The position numbers and the translations under genes are program-made. The notes below the pieces were generated by a model. The model was not told where the DNA came from. It saw only the letters and a program-made list of their open reading frames with translations, and made no database searches. From Photobacterium profundum SS9 (GTDB taxonomy: Bacteria > Pseudomonadota > Gammaproteobacteria > Enterobacterales > Vibrionaceae), in contig NC_006370.1 in assembly GCF_000196255.1 (NCBI RefSeq), positions 712,187 through 776,186 on the forward strand: 64,000 bases of DNA, read 5' to 3'. Positions 17,301-25,487 of this stretch are shown here, piece by piece (the stretch's first letter is position 1; the number at the start of each line of letters is the position of its first letter).

Positions 17301-17911
17301 TCGATCCTAAATCGACTAAAGACTTACCGTTGAAAGACTTTGAACGTTTCTTTGGCTATGGCGGAACGTTAGATGCATTTTTTAATCAGTATTTAGCCCC
17401 GTTTGTTGATAAGTCCAAGCGTCGATGGCGTTTTGATAAATCGATTGGACTCAATGACGAAAGTCTTCGAGTGTTTGCGCGTGCTGAAAAGATCCGTAAA
17501 GCCTTCTTTGATGCGGGCAGCAAAACAGCGAGTGTGAGCTTTGGGATCAAGCCTATCTATCTTGATCAACATATCAGTCATTTCAAGCTCGAAGTGGGTA
17601 AACAAGCCGTGACTTATCAACATGGCCCAACGCGTGCGAAAACATTGCACTGGCCAAATTCAGGGCAAACTCGAGTTGTATTTACCCCTCCGCAAACAGG
17701 CCATGTGGTAACAGAAACGTATGGTGGTAGTTGGGGGTTATTCAGGCTATTAGATAAGTCATTAAAAGCGAGACCAAAATCTCGTAAAGACAATATTTTG
17801 ATGGTTGATTTAAAAGGGAATAAAGCTCAATTGGAGTTGATTCCTAATAGTGCAATTAATCCATTTTGGTCTCGAGAAATGGAGCGTTTTTCATGTCCAG
17901 TGACACTATAG
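14366..17911 (+). CDS. tssM: T6SS membrane complex ATPase TssM (IcmF)
   Basis: A 1181-residue IcmF homologue. Two N-terminal transmembrane segments (about residues 19-36 and 48-68) precede a cytoplasmic NTPase-like domain with an intact Walker A, GPPGTGKT, at about 139-146, and a Walker B-like VLIDTAGRY near 190. A third transmembrane segment (about 452-472) leads to the large periplasmic part ending in the TssJ-binding beta domain. The Walker A motif is degenerate in some TssM proteins but appears complete here. The end overlaps tagF by 19 nt. Confidence 0.96.
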   Translation: MKFIKRLVGGLVDMLRQKWVITLLGLIALSLLIWFGGPLVAIAGVEPLNSQVSRLTVLLILAVLWGLYNVFHQARNKKQNEQTVKTLLNGDEAKPADEASQKEIETLRARIVQALDVLHKTSGKRGRNIYHLPWYILIGPPGTGKTTALQNSGLEFPLQESLGSDPLAGIGGTRYCDWWFTNKAVLIDTAGRYTTQDSNNEQDSRAWLGFLGLLKKYRTRRPINGAVITVSLTNLLTQTRTERNLHARAIKQRILELKNQLGMQFPVYVILTKADLVAGFNEFFADLDRPAREQIWGITFPEDTLDFEQGVVSLFNKEFHHLLTGLLEKMNHRLSNERDIDKRTLIYEFPKQLRLLQAAADDFLKEIFSANAFEEPPMLRGVFIASATQEGVPIDRVMKETAGGLGLSQVPLRQAGGEAKGFFIKNLFEDVIIKEQLLGTVNRVHQKQNRWFNRSVIVASCAVILVMAFIWSRSYQWNKSLVDEAGIFIDKYHAVVGEYLTPEHDVVSLVDALNVLQNLPAGFNQHMLNEDGIKHFGLYQGEKLGQPAVSAYHQALQSVFAQFLVSGLEEEMQENKQHREYLYETLKTYLMLFNPQYYDATQVNSWFAAYFEREYPGEINLELRTALLEHSANLQHDGVLSVSQSDTVVESARTVLTAMPLSERAYQRLKLEFIDSHIPSFRLTDVLGSKSVSIFERKSGKPLSMGIPGLYTYNGFHGVFQLEINRMVKRLMEERWVYGDNLVLQDNMSDQVVRDVRFKYYRDYIYEWTQLLNDLQLKPYQSAEQGLAQAKILAGPERPVESLIMAVQKQLKLSEVQISEKVKVAGKVTASVANVALNNQKHRIGRYLPSDLGDTKITLPGKEVESAFDELLTVSEAQLEDIHTSFVKLNNYLADLTSSGNNERIAYNSLLGEISKQTVGSAMKSARANLPYPFSSWLGNISSQTTKLAKKGSQIHVNDIWQSTVLKEYQSLIAGKYPFDPKSTKDLPLKDFERFFGYGGTLDAFFNQYLAPFVDKSKRRWRFDKSIGLNDESLRVFARAEKIRKAFFDAGSKTASVSFGIKPIYLDQHISHFKLEVGKQAVTYQHGPTRAKTLHWPNSGQTRVVFTPPQTGHVVTETYGGSWGLFRLLDKSLKARPKSRKDNILMVDLKGNKAQLELIPNSAINPFWSREMERFSCPVTL

Positions 17912-18579
17912 CAACTGGGGTTGGCTACTTTGGTAAAGTGCCTCAACGGGGTGACTTTATACAAGATCAACTGCCGACTGATTTTGCTACGAACTGGAGT
18001 GAATGGCTTCAAGCAGGGTTAGCAGTAAGCCGTGAACAGCTAGAAGAGTCGTGGTCTGATTATTACATGACAAGCCCTATTTGGCACTTTGCTTTATCAC
18101 CGCATGTTTGTGGAGAGCGAGCGATGATCGGTAGCCTCATGCCAAGTATCGATAGTGTTGGACGGAAGTTTTATTTTTCCATCGCGGTGGCTGTTCAACA
18201 TCCACCGATTTTATATTGGGAAAATCGGTCATGGAGCGAACAAGCTGAAAGTCATATTTTAAATGTGCTGGATGATGAGATTGATTTAGCTGAATGGGTG
18301 ATTGAATCCCAACAAGCGAGTTGGTATCAGTCAATTGGTCATGATTCATCACCGTTGCAGGTGATCAATGAAAGTCATGAACACAGTATTATTGTCAATC
18401 CTGTTGACGTTAATCAGTTACTTCATCATGCCTATCAGCAGCGTTACGGTCGTTACTGTTTATGGTGGACGAACGGCTCAGAACATGTGCCGGAATGCAG
18501 TCTCGTTACACGAGGGTTACCTTTAGTCAGTCAATTTTCAGCATTATTAGACGGTCGTTGGAAAAAGTGGGGATGGTAA
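17893..18579 (+). CDS. tagF: T6SS-associated protein TagF
   Basis: A 228-residue protein from the ATG at 17893 with GGAG 8 nt upstream. An upstream TTG at 17866 is less likely. The N-terminus GYFGKVPQRGDFI is the TagF signature, followed by GSLMPSIDSVGRKFYF and a C-terminal LWWTNG segment. In P. aeruginosa TagF represses H1-T6SS assembly independently of phosphorylation by binding Fha. The same repressive role is inferred here from the conserved tssM-tagF-pppA order. Confidence 0.93.
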   Translation: MSSDTIATGVGYFGKVPQRGDFIQDQLPTDFATNWSEWLQAGLAVSREQLEESWSDYYMTSPIWHFALSPHVCGERAMIGSLMPSIDSVGRKFYFSIAVAVQHPPILYWENRSWSEQAESHILNVLDDEIDLAEWVIESQQASWYQSIGHDSSPLQVINESHEHSIIVNPVDVNQLLHHAYQQRYGRYCLWWTNGSEHVPECSLVTRGLPLVSQFSALLDGRWKKWGW

Positions 18580-19403
18580 TGAAACATGCTAATTGGAGCT
18601 TCTTTTCCTTCTCTCAAACACACCCTGGCAAAGTGCGAGCGTATAACGAAGATGCGTGTTTAGCATTGCAGAAAGAAGGCGTCTGGGTTGTTGCCGACGG
18701 GATGGGAGGCCATGAAGGTGGTGATATTGCCAGCCGTATTTTGGTTGATACAGTGGAGCAAGCAGTCGTCCGTCTCGGTAAAGAGTACATTAATCCTGAC
18801 CGTCTTCGTGAAGCGTTATTAGACGCGAATGAGCGTATTTTTCAATATGGGCAGCATAACTTATCAGAATCGACAATAGGTACGACAGCCATTGTGTTGC
18901 TGATTGAAAATGGCAATTTCCATTGTTTATGGGTAGGCGATAGTCGTTTTTACTTATACCGGGATCAGGTGTTGATACAAAAATCAAAAGACCATAGCCA
19001 AGTGATGGAGATGGTTGAACAAGGGTTAATTGGAGCAAGAGATGCGGAAGATCATCCAATGGCCAATGTTATCACCCGTGCAGTGGGGGTCGATCGCTAT
19101 TTGATGATCGATCAGCTATCTGGTTCCATTCTACCTAATGATCAGTTTTTACTGTGTTCAGATGGCTTATCAAGAGAGTTGACGCTTCAAGATATGAATG
19201 CTTGTTTTCAAGCACAAAGTGTTAATGATGTGGGTTTGGCTTTAATGCATTCAGCCTTAGTGCGTGGTGCGTCAGACAATGTAACGTGTGTGGTGGTGAA
19301 GGCATCGCAACAGCAAGCAATTGCAGCGCAGACTAGACATCAATATTTGGATGCGACTGTTCCTGTTTTTACTCATCAGCGTGCAATTCGAGGGAGTGAA
19401 TAA
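18579..19403 (+). CDS. pppA: PP2C-type protein phosphatase PppA
   Basis: A 274-residue phosphatase from the ATG at 18579, which overlaps the tagF stop (TAATG). The open frame continues upstream within tagF, but GGGGAT just before this ATG fits a ribosome site. PP2C motifs with the metal-binding aspartates are present: VRAYNEDAC, VVADGMGGHEGGD, LWVGDSRFYLYR, LLCSDGLSREL and GASDNVTCVVV. PppA dephosphorylates the FHA protein and so turns the PpkA-triggered apparatus off. Confidence 0.94.
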   Translation: MKHANWSFFSFSQTHPGKVRAYNEDACLALQKEGVWVVADGMGGHEGGDIASRILVDTVEQAVVRLGKEYINPDRLREALLDANERIFQYGQHNLSESTIGTTAIVLLIENGNFHCLWVGDSRFYLYRDQVLIQKSKDHSQVMEMVEQGLIGARDAEDHPMANVITRAVGVDRYLMIDQLSGSILPNDQFLLCSDGLSRELTLQDMNACFQAQSVNDVGLALMHSALVRGASDNVTCVVVKASQQQAIAAQTRHQYLDATVPVFTHQRAIRGSE

Positions 19404-20536
19404 TGGCAATACAACCACTTGAACAGTCTGAAATGATCGACTTCTCTGCATTATTGACAGCGATTAATGATGAAAAGCCAAGCGGAGAGGATCCAAGACG
19501 AGATGCGTCACCATCGTCTTTATATTATCTGCTAAAAAATGTGCGCAATAACGTTCGTACAGAAGAGCGTAATGCCTTAATTGAAGGTGATCCTTTATTG
19601 AGTTTTGCGAGTCAATGGCAGCCTTTATTAGACCAAGTACCTGAAATATTAACAACGCAATCGAAAGACCTTGAATACACCGCATGGTTTATTGAAGCAC
19701 TGGTACGAAATCATGGTTACGCCGGGCTGAGTTATGGTTTTTCAGTGGCAAAGCTATTGATTGATGAATTCTGGGATTCTTTATACCCACTACCCGATGA
19801 AGACGGTGCTGAAACTCGGGTTGCTCCGCTAATTGGCCTTAATGGGATTGAAGGTGAAGGCACATTACTCATGCCGATTGCGTGTATCCCGATCACCGAG
19901 TTTGATGGTGATCAAGCCTATGCCCTATGGGAGTACGAGCAAGCCTGTGAACTTGAGCGCTTTGATGATGATAAAAAGCGCCACCGTATAGACCAAGGTT
20001 CTATTGATATGAAACGTGTGGTGGAAGCGGTTAAGCATTCATCGCCATCGTTTTATCGTGGATTAGTCGACGATATTGAAAACAGTATTTCTGCTTATGA
20101 AGCTTTAGTGGTGTCGATGGATCAAGCGACAGGGCTGTCATTACCCACCTCTCATATTTCAAAACGACTGCAATCGGCGCTGGAATCGGTACAGCATATT
20201 GCCGCCGATAAGTTGCTTCAAGATGTACCTGAAGAGGTTGGTGATGTATCGAATGACGGTGGGCATGATGAAAAACTTACTGATTCACAAAGTGAAAACT
20301 TCGCATCGCGTCAGTTAAAAACGCGGCAAGAAGCGATTGTTCAATTGAAGCATATATCAGTTTTTTTTCGCAAAACAGAGCCTCATTCACCGATGTCGTA
20401 TGCCATTGATCAGGTGGTGAGATGGAGCGATTTAGCATTACCCGATTTATTGGCTGAGCTGATTGATGATGGCTCAGCGAGACAAGGTTATTTCAGGTTG
20501 GTTGGCATTTCTTCTGAAAATGACACCGCATCATAA
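19403..20536 (+). CDS. tssA: T6SS cap/baseplate protein TssA
   Basis: A 377-residue protein with the ImpA N-terminal domain (about residues 12-140): KPSGEDPRRD, DLEYTAWFIEALVRNHGYAGL and FWDSLYPLPDEDG. The C-terminus ends LIDDGSARQGYFRLVGI, as in the short TssA class. TssA primes sheath/tube polymerisation and may stabilise the distal end. The start overlaps the pppA stop by 1 nt. Confidence 0.93.
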   Translation: MAIQPLEQSEMIDFSALLTAINDEKPSGEDPRRDASPSSLYYLLKNVRNNVRTEERNALIEGDPLLSFASQWQPLLDQVPEILTTQSKDLEYTAWFIEALVRNHGYAGLSYGFSVAKLLIDEFWDSLYPLPDEDGAETRVAPLIGLNGIEGEGTLLMPIACIPITEFDGDQAYALWEYEQACELERFDDDKKRHRIDQGSIDMKRVVEAVKHSSPSFYRGLVDDIENSISAYEALVVSMDQATGLSLPTSHISKRLQSALESVQHIAADKLLQDVPEEVGDVSNDGGHDEKLTDSQSENFASRQLKTRQEAIVQLKHISVFFRKTEPHSPMSYAIDQVVRWSDLALPDLLAELIDDGSARQGYFRLVGISSENDTAS

Positions 20537-20571
20537 ATCTATGACAACAACTATTGAGAAGGGAGATTAAT

Positions 20572-21105
20572 ATGGAAAGTATCCACAAGAAGTTGTCTCG
20601 GGTACGAAAACCGCGTGTTCACATTACTTATGATGTGGAAACTGAAGGATTAACGGTCAAAAAAGAATTGGCCTTCGTCGTGGGTGTAATGGGGGACTTT
20701 GCGGGTCAAAATACCGAGGCATTGAAGCCATTAAAAGATCGACGCTTTATACAAATTGATCGTGATAATTTCGACGATGTTCTTAAGCGTATGAGCCCTC
20801 GCTTAAACTTCAAAGTTGATAATAAATTAATGAATGATGGCACTGAGTTGAGTCTTTCTTTGGCATTTAATTCAATGCAAGATTTTGAGCCTGCGGCCAT
20901 AGTTAATCAAGTTGAACCACTGAAAAAGTTGCTTGAAACGCGTACTAAACTGCGCGATTTAATGACAAAAATTGATCGTTCAGAAGATCTTGAAAATGTA
21001 TTAGAAAAAGTATTGAACAATACGGATAACCTGTCTCAATTGGCTAACGAATTAAATGTAGGTAATGACAATCCAGAGAAGCAGCCTGAAGGAGAAGGTG
21101 CCTAA
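20572..21105 (+). CDS. tssB: T6SS contractile sheath small subunit TssB
   Basis: A 177-residue product from the ATG at 20572 with GGGAG upstream. The N-terminal half has the family core [14 protein letters not shown] and [13 protein letters not shown], then [16 protein letters not shown] and LNDGTEL-type beta segments. The C-terminal helix is [19 protein letters not shown]. With TssC it forms the contractile sheath. Its stop overlaps the tssC start by 1 nt, which fits matched expression. Confidence 0.96.
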   Translation: MESIHKKLSRVRKPRVHITYDVETEGLTVKKELAFVVGVMGDFAGQNTEALKPLKDRRFIQIDRDNFDDVLKRMSPRLNFKVDNKLMNDGTELSLSLAFNSMQDFEPAAIVNQVEPLKKLLETRTKLRDLMTKIDRSEDLENVLEKVLNNTDNLSQLANELNVGNDNPEKQPEGEGA

Positions 21106-22595
21106 TGAATGCACAAACAGAGGCATTACTCGATCCTGCAACAGCAGAAACCAGTCGATCTTTCCTTGAGGAAGCTATTGTTGCCACTAAGCAAACAGAC
21201 AGCTCTCGTGCCGAAGAATTGTTACGTACGTTAACGGAAGAAGCGCTAAAGGGAACGGTGACTTGGAATAAAAACCTAACAGTGACCTTTAATGATGCCA
21301 TTAAGGGAATTGATGATGCTATTTCATCACAACTTGCCGAGATCATGCACCAACCTGAATTTCAGAAGCTTGAAGGCAGTTGGCGTGGTCTGCACTATCT
21401 TGCAATGAACTCGGATACTGGACAAACATTGAAAATTCGGATGCTGAGTCTGAGTAAGAAAGAGCTACATAAAGATTTAAGTAAGGCTGTTGAATTTGAT
21501 CAAAGCCAGATTTTCAAAAAGGTTTATGAGGCTGAATTTGGTACACCAGGTGGAGAACCATACGGTGCATTAATTGGTGATTATGAATTTACTAATCATC
21601 CGGAAGATATTGAAATGCTGGGCTTAATGTCAAATGTTGCAGCGGCTGGTTTCTCTCCCTTCTTATCTGCGGCTTCACCTGAACTATTTGGTTTTGATGA
21701 GTGGGAAGAGTTAAGCAAACCAAGAGATTTAGATAAAGTGTTTGAGTCGCTTGAATATACACAATGGCGATCATTCCGTGAAAGCCCTGACTCACGTTTT
21801 GTCACCTTAACAATGCCACGAGTATTGTCGCGTTTACCTTATGGCCAAACGACGTTGCCAATTGAAGAATTCCGCTACGAAGAGTTAACGATTGATGATG
21901 AAAGTGGTTTGGCCATTAACGCTAAGCATGATGATTATTGTTGGATGAATGCCTCGTATGTAATGGGCGCGAAGATGACGGCCGCGTTCTCTAAATATGG
22001 CTTTTGTACCGCGATTCGCGGGGCTGAAGGAGGAGGAAAAGTTGATAATCTTCCGGCTCATGTTTTTATGAGTGATGATGGTGACCCAGATTTGAAATGT
22101 CCGACTGAAGTTGGCATTACCGATCGCCGTGAGTCGGAACTGGGTAGATTGGGTTTCTTACCGTTATGTCATTATAAAAATACTAACTATGCTGTGTTCT
22201 TTGGTGGCCAAACATGTCAAAAGCCAACTAAATTTGACACGCTAGAAGCATCGGCAAATGCGGAAATTTCGGCGCGTTTACCGTATATGATGGCAACATC
22301 ACGTTTTGCCCATTATTTGAAAGTAATGGCACGTGACAAAATTGGTAGCTTCATGGAAGCGGATGATGTTGAGCGCTGGTTAAACCGTTGGATTTTATCT
22401 TATGTCAATGCAACTGAAGATGCAGGGCAAGAAATTCGCGCGAAATATCCACTAGCTGATGCAAAAGTAAAAGTACAAGAAATTCCTGGCCAGCCAGGTG
22501 CTTACCATGCGGTTGCTTGGTTACGTCCTTGGTTACAAATGGAAGAGTTGACCACTTCATTGCGTCTTGTCGCAAAAATACCTGAAATTAGTTAA
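21105..22595 (+). CDS. tssC: T6SS contractile sheath large subunit TssC
   Basis: A 496-residue sheath protein of the EvpB/VipB family. Characteristic segments are [62 protein letters not shown] and [18 protein letters not shown], with the C-terminal [20 protein letters not shown]. It pairs with TssB in the sheath. A terminator-like hairpin follows directly, before the second tssC-like gene. Confidence 0.97.
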   Translation: MNAQTEALLDPATAETSRSFLEEAIVATKQTDSSRAEELLRTLTEEALKGTVTWNKNLTVTFNDAIKGIDDAISSQLAEIMHQPEFQKLEGSWRGLHYLAMNSDTGQTLKIRMLSLSKKELHKDLSKAVEFDQSQIFKKVYEAEFGTPGGEPYGALIGDYEFTNHPEDIEMLGLMSNVAAAGFSPFLSAASPELFGFDEWEELSKPRDLDKVFESLEYTQWRSFRESPDSRFVTLTMPRVLSRLPYGQTTLPIEEFRYEELTIDDESGLAINAKHDDYCWMNASYVMGAKMTAAFSKYGFCTAIRGAEGGGKVDNLPAHVFMSDDGDPDLKCPTEVGITDRRESELGRLGFLPLCHYKNTNYAVFFGGQTCQKPTKFDTLEASANAEISARLPYMMATSRFAHYLKVMARDKIGSFMEADDVERWLNRWILSYVNATEDAGQEIRAKYPLADAKVKVQEIPGQPGAYHAVAWLRPWLQMEELTTSLRLVAKIPEIS

Positions 22596-22603
22596 ATAGA
22601 ACG

Positions 22604-22639
22604 AATCAAAGTTGATACTTTATCAGCTTTGATTTTTTT
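22604..22639 (+). terminator. Intrinsic terminator/attenuator between tssC and the tssC paralogue
   Basis: AATCAAAG pairs with CTTTGATT, extended by TGATA/TATCA, and is followed by seven T. It lies 9 nt after the tssC stop and 17 nt before the GTG start of the next gene, inside what otherwise looks like one operon. It would lower transcription of the downstream T6SS genes relative to tssB and tssC. Confidence 0.75.
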
Positions 22640-22655
22640 AATATAAGGAAATAAC

Positions 22656-24197
22656 GTGTCAATAAATACACTCTCTTTTATATCAGAACAAGATTTAACA
22701 CATAGCAAACTGGCACTGTCTGAACGGTATAATTGTTATGCTGAAAGTCAATTAGTGGATAGCTTTCTTGATACAGAGGATGAAGATCTTGCACTTAAAA
22801 TGTGGCTAGATATTCATGATGTAGTCAATATTAAAAATACCAATAAGAGTGAATTGATATCTTTAATATTATCTGCAATTTCATCTATTGATGAGAAAGT
22901 AAATAGTCAGGTTAATGAGATTTTACATCATGTTTCATTTAAAAAGTTAGAAGCCAGTTGGTTAGGGTTGAAATATTTAGCTGAGCAAGAACATGAATAT
23001 GATACAGAACAGAAGTGTAAAATAAAATTACTTCATTTAACGTGGCAGGAATTAAGCCGTGATTGTGCAAAAGCTATCGATTTTGATCAAGGTGAATTTT
23101 TTCGAATTATCTATAATAATGAATTTAACATTGCAGGTGGTGAACCTTTTGGTTTGTTAATTGGTGATTATAAAATTACTCATCAAGTTCAGAAAAACAT
23201 CACTGTAAATGATGTTGATACCTTAAGAATAGTGATGCAAACGGCTGCGGCTGCGTTTGCACCATTTATTACTTCTGCTGATCCTAGCCTTTTAGGCGTT
23301 GATGCTTTTTCTGAATTAGCATCTATTAATAATATTGATAGTCATTTTGAGCAGCTAGAATATATTAATTGGCAAAATTTAAGAAAGATGGAAGATGCTA
23401 AGTTTTTAGGTCTTACTTTGCCCGATATTCTTTTGCGCTCACCTTATGAACCGGATGGTTCGCGGCGAGAAGGTTTCTTATTTAAAGAATCTAATCAGTT
23501 TACAGATACAGACTACCTTTGGGGGAATGCGGCATATAGTTTTGCCGCAGTCACAATACGGGCCTACTGTGAGTCTGGTTGGTTTTCGCATATACGAGGC
23601 ATACAGTCTGGCAAGTATCGACAAGGTTTGGTTGTTAAGGTGCCTCAGAGTCATTTTTGCGTTACTCGTCGATTAACAAAAAATAAGATGTCAGTGAATT
23701 TACAAGTCGGTGATAAGCTTGAAAAACAATTAGCAGATAATGGTTTTATACCTGTGGCATCTGTTTCAGAAACTGAATTTTTATCATTTTATAGCAATGC
23801 GTCAGTGAATGAACCTAAAAAATACACATCGACTTCAGATACAATAAATGCACGTTTAGCGTCGATGCTTCAATATATATTGTGTGTTTCAAGATTTGCT
23901 CATTATATAAAAGTGATGGGGCGAGATCGCATCGGTAGCTTTGAGAGTGCAGAACAAATCGAACATTACTTTCAGCGATGGTTGCATTCGTATACCACAT
24001 CGACCGAAGAAGTATCTGATGAGATAAGAGCACGGTTTCCATTAAGCGAGGCCAGAATTCAGGTGAAAGAAACGGTTGGAAAATCAGGTCACTATTATTC
24101 TGTGGTTCATTTACGGCCACACTTCCAGCTGGATCAGATGATATCAAACATAAGATTAATAACCGAACTGTCACCAATATTAAATCGTAATGGATAA
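22656..24197 (+). CDS. Second, divergent TssC-like sheath protein
   Basis: A 513-residue protein homologous to the preceding TssC over its whole length (for example VSFKKLEASWLGLKYLAEQ, IAGGEPFGLLIGDYKITH, AAAAFAPFITSADPSLLG, SRFAHYIKVMGRDRIGSF) but clearly diverged and more AT-rich. It starts at GTG with AAGGA 7 nt upstream. There is no second tssB. TssC-like duplicates occur in some T6SS clusters. Whether it enters the sheath, caps it or acts as a chaperone cannot be told from sequence. The hairpin just before it suggests lower expression than tssC. Confidence 0.92.
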   Translation: MSINTLSFISEQDLTHSKLALSERYNCYAESQLVDSFLDTEDEDLALKMWLDIHDVVNIKNTNKSELISLILSAISSIDEKVNSQVNEILHHVSFKKLEASWLGLKYLAEQEHEYDTEQKCKIKLLHLTWQELSRDCAKAIDFDQGEFFRIIYNNEFNIAGGEPFGLLIGDYKITHQVQKNITVNDVDTLRIVMQTAAAAFAPFITSADPSLLGVDAFSELASINNIDSHFEQLEYINWQNLRKMEDAKFLGLTLPDILLRSPYEPDGSRREGFLFKESNQFTDTDYLWGNAAYSFAAVTIRAYCESGWFSHIRGIQSGKYRQGLVVKVPQSHFCVTRRLTKNKMSVNLQVGDKLEKQLADNGFIPVASVSETEFLSFYSNASVNEPKKYTSTSDTINARLASMLQYILCVSRFAHYIKVMGRDRIGSFESAEQIEHYFQRWLHSYTTSTEEVSDEIRARFPLSEARIQVKETVGKSGHYYSVVHLRPHFQLDQMISNIRLITELSPILNRNG

Positions 24198-24201
24198 TTA
24201 A

Positions 24202-24996
24202 ATGTTAAATGTTAATAGCCGTCTTCAGAATGAAAGTATCTCTGATATTATTTCAGATTACATTCAGCAGTTAAAAAACACACCAAGTAATAGTGATGTA
24301 CGCAGTGATTTTATTGAATTACTGTGTATCGATGGCCAACTAGAACGTGCAGATCAGCAGTTGTCGTTATTAATACAACAATGTCCTGAATATTTGGTTG
24401 GTGGTAATAATTTACGTCAACTTATTCATGCAGCTCAAGCAAGGGTCGATTTTTTTAATGGCAATGCCACGGCAAAACTATTAGTCGGTGACCAAGATTC
24501 ATTCCAGCACTTTGTTGAATTAATATTCGCCAGAAATCAAGGGTTGGTGGAACAAGTTATTCATCATACAACGCAATTAGACGCCAAGCGTAAACCTGCA
24601 CCTTTAACCGTTAATGGGGTTGCTTACGACGATTGTCGTGATCTTGATGATTTATTAGCGGGTTATCTCGAAGTGTTTGGCACGGATGGACAATACTATC
24701 TTTTGCCATTTTCTTCCATCCATCGCCTTCAATTCATGCCGATCTCTTCGTTAGTCGAAATGACTTGGCGTAAAGTTGATATTGACGTAATTGATGGGCC
24801 AAGTGGAGATGCGTTCATCCCAATGACTTACCTGACGAGTTTAACTGATGCAGAGAAACTAGGGAAAGAAACGGATTGGAGAGAAATATCATCGACTCCT
24901 GTTGTTATTGGCCTAGGGCAAAAAATGTGGCTGGTCGGTGAAGAGGCGATGGCTGTAATGCAATGTGAATTAATTGAAGGCACAGCTGTAAATTGA
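24202..24996 (+). CDS. tagJ: T6SS accessory protein TagJ (ImpE/SciE family)
   Basis: A 264-residue protein. The N-terminal helical part (NPSNSDVRSDFIELLCIDGQLERADQQL style, about residues 1-120) has the TPR-like ImpE pattern. The C-terminal part contains DDLDDLLAGYLEVFGTDGQYYLLPFSSI and PRD-like GPSGDAFIPMTYLTS segments typical of SciE. In H1-type systems TagJ binds the ClpV N-domain and TssB and modulates sheath recycling. It begins 4 nt after the tssC paralogue. Confidence 0.88.
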   Translation: MLNVNSRLQNESISDIISDYIQQLKNTPSNSDVRSDFIELLCIDGQLERADQQLSLLIQQCPEYLVGGNNLRQLIHAAQARVDFFNGNATAKLLVGDQDSFQHFVELIFARNQGLVEQVIHHTTQLDAKRKPAPLTVNGVAYDDCRDLDDLLAGYLEVFGTDGQYYLLPFSSIHRLQFMPISSLVEMTWRKVDIDVIDGPSGDAFIPMTYLTSLTDAEKLGKETDWREISSTPVVIGLGQKMWLVGEEAMAVMQCELIEGTAVN

Positions 24997-25018
24997 ATAT
25001 TTACAATGTGATTGCTAA

Positions 25019-25486
25019 ATGTATTTACCGTTAAAACCATCTTTGCTCGATAACCTTATTGATGAATCACCAGAAAGTTCTGTTGAGCAACCTCGTCCCT
25101 ATACCCTCAAGGCGTTAAAAAAGAGCGTTAGGCGAGATCTTGAGAATTTATTGAATTCGAGAGTGTGTTGGCACCTATGGCCCAAACATTATAGTGAGCT
25201 TAATGTGTCGGTACTAAATTATGGTTTACCTGATTTTTCGGCTTTACCTTTTAGTCGTACCGAGGGGCAGGTGCATCTCTGCAATCTTGTTGAAGAAACA
25301 ATAAGGCGTTTTGAGCCTCGCTTTGATTCTGTATGTGTGTCGGTAATCGGTGAAGGTGCACCAGAAGATCGGATTCTGCGCTTGCGTATTCAGGCGATAT
25401 TTCGAGTGGGTTCAGCTGAAGAAGAGATCGTTTTTGACTCAGAAGTTGAGCCTATCAGCCTTGGTATTAAAGTAGAGGAGTCTTAA
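25019..25486 (+). CDS. tssE: T6SS baseplate protein TssE (gp25-like)
   Basis: A 155-residue gp25-like protein. Typical segments are PSLLDNLIDESPE at the N-terminus, LKKSVRRDLENLLNSR, and VLNYGLPDFSALP followed by VEETIRRFEPRF, which carries the EPR motif. The C-terminus EEEIVFDSEVEP fits the family. TssE sits in the baseplate wedge and nucleates the sheath. Only a weak ribosome site is visible. tssF follows after 1 nt. Confidence 0.94.
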   Translation: MYLPLKPSLLDNLIDESPESSVEQPRPYTLKALKKSVRRDLENLLNSRVCWHLWPKHYSELNVSVLNYGLPDFSALPFSRTEGQVHLCNLVEETIRRFEPRFDSVCVSVIGEGAPEDRILRLRIQAIFRVGSAEEEIVFDSEVEPISLGIKVEES

Positions 25487-25487
25487 C

